Program-made: the position numbers and the translations under genes
Part shown: one piece after another, positions 6,284 through 9,841 of the stretch
Numbering within the stretch: the stretch's first letter is position 1
Layout of the letters: every line of letters begins with the position of its first letter
NCBI GenBank assembly: GCA_020047775.1
Contig: JAIFNK010000069.1
Location: forward strand, 1-9,841
Length of the DNA stretch: 9,841 bases
Direction of reading: 5' to 3'
Source: Akkermansia sp.
GTDB lineage: Bacteria > Verrucomicrobiota > Verrucomicrobiia > Verrucomicrobiales > Akkermansiaceae
Notes under the pieces: generated by a model
The model's database searches: none
The model's input: the letters and a program-made list of their open reading frames with translations, nothing else
What the model was told of the DNA's origin: nothing

Positions 6284-6835
6284 ATGCTACGTCGTCTCTT
6301 GATCACTGCCACTATTTGGGGACTCGGACTTCTGACGATGGTTATCTATTCTAAAGACCTTGAAGAGTCGCTTTGGTTTTTATACGATCCTCTTCTCATT
6401 GGTTTTGTTTGGTTTGTAGGTGTCGCGATCTTCGTGTTGGCCGCCATCCGGATCAGAAAGCAGCACAGGACTGCGATTGCGTGCCTTGTTGTAATTGTGT
6501 TTGGATCGCTCGCGTTTGTGTGTGAGGACTACTTGGCCGTGAACGTCAGATTCCGGATTTCGCAGACGCACTACGAGAAGAGACTTCAATCCGTATTGTC
6601 GTCTGACAGTGCCGCAAAGGCCGACGATGTCGCGGGTGTGGAGGGGACCACCTCGAAGCGGGTCGCGTTTTACTGGATTCGTGGCGTGACTGATAACTGG
6701 GTGGGCCTTGTCTTCGATCCTACGGATTCACTCGCCGAGCCAAGATCGAGCCAAAGACAGGCGCAATATTTCGGAGAAGACTTGGTTTCCGCCCGTCATC
6801 TCAACGGTCACTGGTATCTTTGCACATTCACTTGA
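6284..6835 (+). CDS. Three-TM membrane protein with an extracytoplasmic C-terminal domain, unknown function
   Basis: From the ATG at 6284 (GGA lies 6-8 bases upstream in TTTGGAACC) the product is 183 residues. The first 80 hold three probable membrane helices: about 4-21 (LLITATIWGLGLLTMVI), 36-55 (PLLIGFVWFVGVAIFVLAAI) and 64-80 (AIACLVVIVFGSLAFVC). The remaining 100 residues are soluble and end in a compact pattern: RVAFYWIRGVTDNWVGLVFD, then YFGEDLVSARHLNGHWYLC. A similar 'F-Y-W...D-N-W-x-G-x-V-x-D-P' and 'H-L-x-G-H-W-Y-x-C' ending occurs, as I recall, in unnamed proteins of Verrucomicrobiota and Planctomycetota. An upstream ATG at 6227 would add 19 residues (MLALAGSGGCALRRYKFGT) spanning the inverted repeat and is less likely. 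Base composition is A+T-rich in the helix-coding part. Its function is unknown. Confidence 0.75.
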   Translation: MLRRLLITATIWGLGLLTMVIYSKDLEESLWFLYDPLLIGFVWFVGVAIFVLAAIRIRKQHRTAIACLVVIVFGSLAFVCEDYLAVNVRFRISQTHYEKRLQSVLSSDSAAKADDVAGVEGTTSKRVAFYWIRGVTDNWVGLVFDPTDSLAEPRSSQRQAQYFGEDLVSARHLNGHWYLCTFT

Positions 6836-7076
6836 ATCACCCCGACTAAAGACCAACACAAAGCGAACAATTCGTGGCGCGCCAACCGCCCATAAGCTTT
6901 TCGATTTCACTTCAACCATCCTTCAACCGCGCCGGCGGGCGCATATCTAACGATCCCGGAGGGGTAGACTGCTTGCCAAAAGGAATAGCCGAAACCCCTT
7001 CAACTCGTCTCATCGTGAAGCTGTGAGGAGTTCGCGCTTTAGCGCAATGCCGCTAAGGATTGGCCTGTGGTTTTCA

Positions 7077-7322
7077 ACACCAACGGTGTTTTGCCCTCCA
7101 GCCCGGGGTTGGCGTGAGGAACGAACGCCTACCCTGGGAAACCCGGATCACCCGTGGATTGAATCACAACGTGGTTCCGGCCCCGGCGAGTGAGGAAAAT
7201 GAGCGGACTGCCCGATGTCCGCACCGGCCGGAACTCCGTTGGAGTTCGGAAGATTGGGAAACCGGTTCCCAAGGTAGCCGTCACCGGCAACCTTGGGCTG
7301 GAGTGCGCAACACCGTTGGTGT
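7077..7322. repeat. Palindromic element A, arms of about 60 bases
   Basis: The left arm (7077-7140) and right arm (7266-7322) are imperfect inverted copies. They share a 14-base outer block (ACACCAACGGTGTT at 7077-7090 against AACACCGTTGGTGT at 7309-7322), a block TCCAGCCC/GGGCTGGA, and an inner block CTACCCTGGGAA/TTCCCAAGGTAG. Each outer block is itself a small hairpin (AACACC-AAC-GGTGTT). A third hairpin of the same style, GAACTCC-GTT-GGAGTTC, sits in the spacer at 7231-7247. The element resembles structured intergenic repeats that recur in some Verrucomicrobiota genomes; that link is inference. Confidence 0.7.
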
Positions 7323-7341
7323 AAACTCGGAAGGAGAATTG

Positions 7342-7473
7342 GAACCAAGGATGAACAGATGGACGCGGATTCTCAAAAGGTTGCATGGACCGGACGTATC
7401 ACCCGGCAGATGGGTGGATAAATCGCTGCAAATTCCTAATGATCCGTGTTCACCCGTGTCCATCCGTGGTTCT
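7342..7473. repeat. Palindromic element B with a 10-bp periodic arm
   Basis: The right arm is three tandem units of 10 bases: ATCCGTGTTC (7442-7451), ACCCGTGTCC (7452-7461), ATCCGTGGTT (7462-7471). The left arm (7342-7370, GAACCAAGGATGAACAGATG and on to GGACGCGGAT) is an imperfect reverse complement of it. A sequence of the type 'ATCCGTGTTCATCCGTGTCC' is familiar as a dispersed intergenic motif in many environmental bacteria; the recollection is not a database result. Confidence 0.65.
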
Positions 7474-7542
7474 ATTTTCCCATTTAACGCCAGAACCCGC
7501 ACTGCGCTGGAGTGTGGAAAACAGAGCAACTTGGCAGTGCGT

Positions 7543-7649
7543 CGTGGCGGCGGTTTTTAACCGCCAAGCCAATCAAACCATGCGGGCTGTGCTTCAACTT
7601 TCCCTCAAATTGATGAACCTGGGCATGGCGGTTGAAAACCGCCGCCACG
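7543..7649. repeat. Palindromic element C, REPIN-like, 28-base arms
   Basis: The left arm (7543-7570) and right arm (7622-7649) are inverted copies, 26 of 28 bases identical, around a 51-base spacer. The left arm begins CGTGGCGGCGGTT and the right arm ends AACCGCCGCCACG. Each arm also folds on itself (GGCGGTT-TTT-AACCGCC on the left), so the unit is two small palindromes facing each other, the layout of a REPIN or a short MITE. No flanking target duplication is evident. Confidence 0.8.
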
Positions 7650-7745
7650 TTCCTGCAGCCAAAACACTTCAAGTTCCTCGGGAGGGTAAAAGACGCGCCC
7701 TTCTCCCGATCCTTTAAGGAATCGATCCTCGCAGTTCGCTTCTTG

Positions 7746-7988
7746 ATCCCGGCAGGGATCACGGATTCTAGCCCCGGGTCGAGGAGCGGTAGCGACGAAC
7801 ACCCGGGGAAACGAGGAAACAGAAAAATTCGACCCCGGTAGTGGGTCGCAGAAGTCGCGGATGTCCGTGGTGCATCGAGCCATTCTGGCACGCCTTTCAG
7901 GGCGCGAATTCCCTAAAAACCGAGACCCGGGGTGGTCGTCGCTACCGCTCCTCGACCCCGGGCTATCCGCTGAGATCCCTACCGGGAT
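7746..7988. repeat. Palindromic element D, 68-base arms
   Basis: The left arm (7746-7813) and right arm (7921-7988) are inverted copies with 55 of 68 bases matching and no gaps. A 23-base block is perfect (7776-7798 on the left, including GAGGAGCGGTAGCGACGA). Each arm starts with a small hairpin (GATCCC-ggca-GGGATC at 7745-7760). The 107-base spacer holds a further hairpin, CGACCC-CGGTAGT-GGGTCG at 7830-7848, and a block with GCCTTTCAGGGC. The unit looks like a non-autonomous palindromic element, possibly with another repeat nested inside. Confidence 0.8.
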
Positions 7989-8058
7989 ATGGAAATCGGC
8001 CGAAATTTCATCCAATCCTTAAAGCTATTGGAATCAATTCCGCGCTCCAATTGATGAA

Positions 8059-9841
8059 TCACCGCGTCTTGAAATGCACGCTCGACCGCAGCACTCCGGC
8101 TTCACGGCGGCTGTGGACGGTGAGGTTGTCGAGATCTCCGAGGATCGCGATCGCACTTTTGATCGTTTTCTTCTGCATGTCCGTGAAGGGTTTTCCCGTC
8201 AGCGCCTCCGCGTTGTCATCGATCAGCGTGGAGGTTTCCTGTGCGTATTTTTGGAGGGTTTTGAAGTTCAGGGAGAACCACAATCCGTCGCGGGTCGCAC
8301 CGCCGGCATCCGCCTTGGCGATGAGGTCGAGCGCCTGGTTTTTCGAGGTGGAGGCGACGAACCACTTGTCACCGACCGTCACGGAGGGAAGGAAATCATC
8401 GGTGAAAAACGGCATTGGGAAGAACCAGGTGGTGTTGCCGTTTTTCTCGGAACTAAGGGGCTTCTGCATCGGGATTTTCTGCCCGGTCATCTCGCTGACT
8501 TTGCCGAGAGTGCCGGTGAGGGTGGTGTTGATCTGATCCCACGAACCCGCGAGCTTGGCGCGGTCGGTGACCGGCGCGATGATGGAGACGCGGGGCACCT
8601 TCGCCTTGTCCACCACCGCTTGCGGAATCCCTGGAACCGCCGGCGCACTTCCCTTGAGATCCACGATCAGGGCGCTCTCGTGGCCGAGGCCGCCGCCGAA
8701 ATCATTCCCGAAGGCGTCCCACAGCGCCACCATGTCCGGGCGGAACTTCTGGTCGAACATGGTTGCCATCGCCTTGAACTGCGCCATCTGCTCGCCCTCC
8801 ATCGGCGCTTCCGCCACTTTCATCGTCATCGCATAGGCCGTCTCCAACAGCGCCTCGAAGTAGGCGCGGGCCTTTTCGTCATAAACCGCGTTTGCCGTGA
8901 AGTCGGCGAACATCAGCACTTCCTCGGAATCGCCGAGAGTCGCAAGTTTGTTAGGCGACTTCCAATCGACCATGCCGGAGTCCGTGCCGCCAAACGATTC
9001 GATTTTCAGGCCCTCTTCGAAAAAGGCGGCCATGCCGAGCGAGTCGTTGCCGGCGAGTGCGCGCAGGGCGGTTTCCCGTTCTGCGACGATCTTGAACATG
9101 GCTTCCAAATCCCGGGTGTCGCCGAGGCCCTCGGCACCGGCGAGTCCGTCGCGCAGTCCGTCGCGCAGTCCGTCGGTCATGTCCGAGAGTCCGCCGGCGG
9201 CCTTCATCAGGGTGTCCATTCCCTGCTTCTGGCCGTAAATGACCGCTGCCAGTTCCTTGGAGGCGTAGGCATCGGTGAAGGCGAGCGCGTCCGTGGCCAC
9301 CAGCGACTGGCCAGGGGCGCTGGCGAGCTTGAGATCGTCCACCGAGCCGCCGAGGAAAAGCACGACGTAGTCCCCGACCATGCCGCTGACGATCACGATG
9401 TCCTTCTTGGCCACCGCGGCGATGAGTTGGTCCACCTTGGCGGGCTCCAATTCCTCCTCCATGCCTGCCCGGTCTTGCGCCATCATCGCGGAAACCTTGG
9501 AACCGGGAATCTTGAATCCCTTGAACGTCCGGCCCGAGTTTTCGATTTCCACGGGCTCGACCATGTCACCGAAGAGATTGACGTTTTCAATCATCGCCGC
9601 GACCTGCTGGGCGGCGACGGCGCGCTCCGATTCCGCGGTCTTGAACGCCAGATAAACCGGCGGCATTTTGGTTTTTTCAAAAAGCGCGATGCCCGACTGC
9701 GGATCCTCGAGCAGATCCTTGGCCAGTTCCGGGCCGTAGCTGTCGCCGAAGGATTCCGCAAGCGCGCCGGCATTGCCGGACTTCATCGCCGCGACGAAGG
9801 TCTTGGCCATCGACCGCATTTGGAAATAGCCCATCCGGCGG
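8059..9841 (-). CDS. Large protein of unknown function, start beyond the window
   Basis: The frame ends in TGA at 8061-8059 and is open to the window edge. An in-frame ATG at 9834 would give 591 residues, but that N-terminus (MGYFQMRSMAKTFVAAMKSG) has no signal peptide and the frame continues upstream (CGC CGG), so the true start is probably outside and the gene is partial. The protein is rich in Ala, Met, Asp and Gly, with alternating helical and beta segments and no catalytic motif I recognise. Segments such as KDIVIVSGMVGDYVVLFLGG, VPRVSIIAPVTDRAKLAGSW and KWFVASTSKNQALDLIAKAD (the last two near the C-terminal end) suggest a large, possibly periplasmic protein with repeated alpha/beta modules. 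Residues about 220-231 contain a short in-frame repeat (GLRDGLRDGL). The gene converges on the repeat cluster. Coding is certain; function is unknown. Confidence 0.85.
   Translation of the reverse strand, partial: RRMGYFQMRSMAKTFVAAMKSGNAGALAESFGDSYGPELAKDLLEDPQSGIALFEKTKMPPVYLAFKTAESERAVAAQQVAAMIENVNLFGDMVEPVEIENSGRTFKGFKIPGSKVSAMMAQDRAGMEEELEPAKVDQLIAAVAKKDIVIVSGMVGDYVVLFLGGSVDDLKLASAPGQSLVATDALAFTDAYASKELAAVIYGQKQGMDTLMKAAGGLSDMTDGLRDGLRDGLAGAEGLGDTRDLEAMFKIVAERETALRALAGNDSLGMAAFFEEGLKIESFGGTDSGMVDWKSPNKLATLGDSEEVLMFADFTANAVYDEKARAYFEALLETAYAMTMKVAEAPMEGEQMAQFKAMATMFDQKFRPDMVALWDAFGNDFGGGLGHESALIVDLKGSAPAVPGIPQAVVDKAKVPRVSIIAPVTDRAKLAGSWDQINTTLTGTLGKVSEMTGQKIPMQKPLSSEKNGNTTWFFPMPFFTDDFLPSVTVGDKWFVASTSKNQALDLIAKADAGGATRDGLWFSLNFKTLQKYAQETSTLIDDNAEALTGKPFTDMQKKTIKSAIAILGDLDNLTVHSRREAGVLRSSVHFKTR
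9144..9175. repeat. 12-bp tandem repeat inside the large gene
   Basis: GTCCGTCGCGCA occurs at 9144-9155 and again at 9156-9167, followed by a partial third copy GTCCGTCG (9168-9175). The length is a multiple of three, so copy number changes keep frame. On the minus strand it encodes repeats of Gly-Leu-Arg-Asp. It is a likely site of slippage variation. Confidence 0.75.

Larger units (their letters stand above)
6836..8058. other. Gene-poor stretch filled with palindromic repeats
   Basis: These 1.2 kb lie between the end of the three-TM protein gene and the end of the large minus-strand gene, so the two converge. Open frames of 60-230 codons occur on both strands, but they run through the inverted repeats, lack start signals and have low-complexity or arginine- and proline-rich translations, so I treat them as non-coding. 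From about 7077 to 7988 the stretch is a series of four palindromic elements, described separately. The first 240 bases (6836-7076) show no gene, terminator or clear repeat beyond a short palindrome GCGCTTTAGCGC at 7034-7045. Confidence 0.7.

Noticed and set aside
6860..6960. Integron attC-like site (AACAATTCG at 6868-6876, TCTAACG near 6946) next to small A+T-rich genes
   Set aside because: The two motifs are not a proper inverted pair (no GTTRRRY partner) and the arms between them do not pair. No integrase gene is present.
7060..7560. A 166-codon plus-strand open frame across elements A and B
   Set aside because: It runs through two inverted-repeat elements, has no ribosome-binding site, and its translation is Arg/Pro-rich without domain character. 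The frame is a by-product of repeat sequence.
7484..8015. Two overlapping minus-strand open frames of 135-136 codons
   Set aside because: Both cross elements C and D and encode each palindrome arm in turn; no start signal or family pattern. Similar phantom proteins arise wherever such repeats occur.
8027..8055. A+T-rich hairpin ATCAATT/AATTGAT after the large gene as a terminator
   Set aside because: The stem is weak (7 bp, one G-C pair) and is not followed by a U-tract in the direction of transcription.

Overview
The window looks like chromosomal DNA of a high-GC, Gram-negative bacterium, most likely a member of the Verrucomicrobiota (Luteolibacter/Verrucomicrobiaceae-like). The inference rests on a secreted DUF1080 protein, several lipoproteins, weak or absent Shine-Dalgarno sequences, small two-TM 'hypothetical' proteins of a kind common in Verrucomicrobiota and Planctomycetota, and a long intergenic block of palindromic repeats. 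No rRNA, tRNA, CRISPR array, integrase or transposase was seen.

Layout. Positions 1-100 hold the start of a small membrane protein (minus strand, cut by the window edge). 112-741 (minus) is a signal-peptide-bearing DUF1080 (3-keto-disaccharide hydrolase-like) protein. Divergent from it is tsaE (841-1275, plus), the ATPase of tRNA t6A37 synthesis. It ends tail-to-tail, overlapping a 50-residue lipoprotein gene (1261-1413, minus). Next comes an RlmM-like 23S rRNA ribose methyltransferase (1493-2587, minus, TTG start). A tight minus-strand group follows in transcription order: trmO (5418-4711), an ankyrin-repeat lipoprotein (4686-3232) and a two-ACT-domain protein (3216-2758), with gaps of 24 and 15 bases. 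Three of these genes act on RNA, and two of them (TsaE and TrmO) act on the same nucleotide, tRNA A37.

From about 5500 the character changes. Two plus-strand genes for small membrane proteins (5699-6163 and 6284-6835) are visibly richer in A+T than the rest and look like accessory DNA. They are preceded by a 27-bp tandem repeat and separated by a 13-bp inverted repeat.

The 1.2 kb from 6836 to 8058 has no convincing gene. It carries four consecutive palindromic elements (A 7077-7322, B 7342-7473, C 7543-7649, D 7746-7988), each with two arms in inverted orientation around a spacer; C has the layout of a REPIN. The right end (8059-9841, minus) is a large alanine- and methionine-rich protein of unknown function whose start lies beyond the window.

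No clearly new multi-gene system was identified. The most interesting parts are the serial palindromic repeat cluster and the A+T-rich membrane-protein pair.
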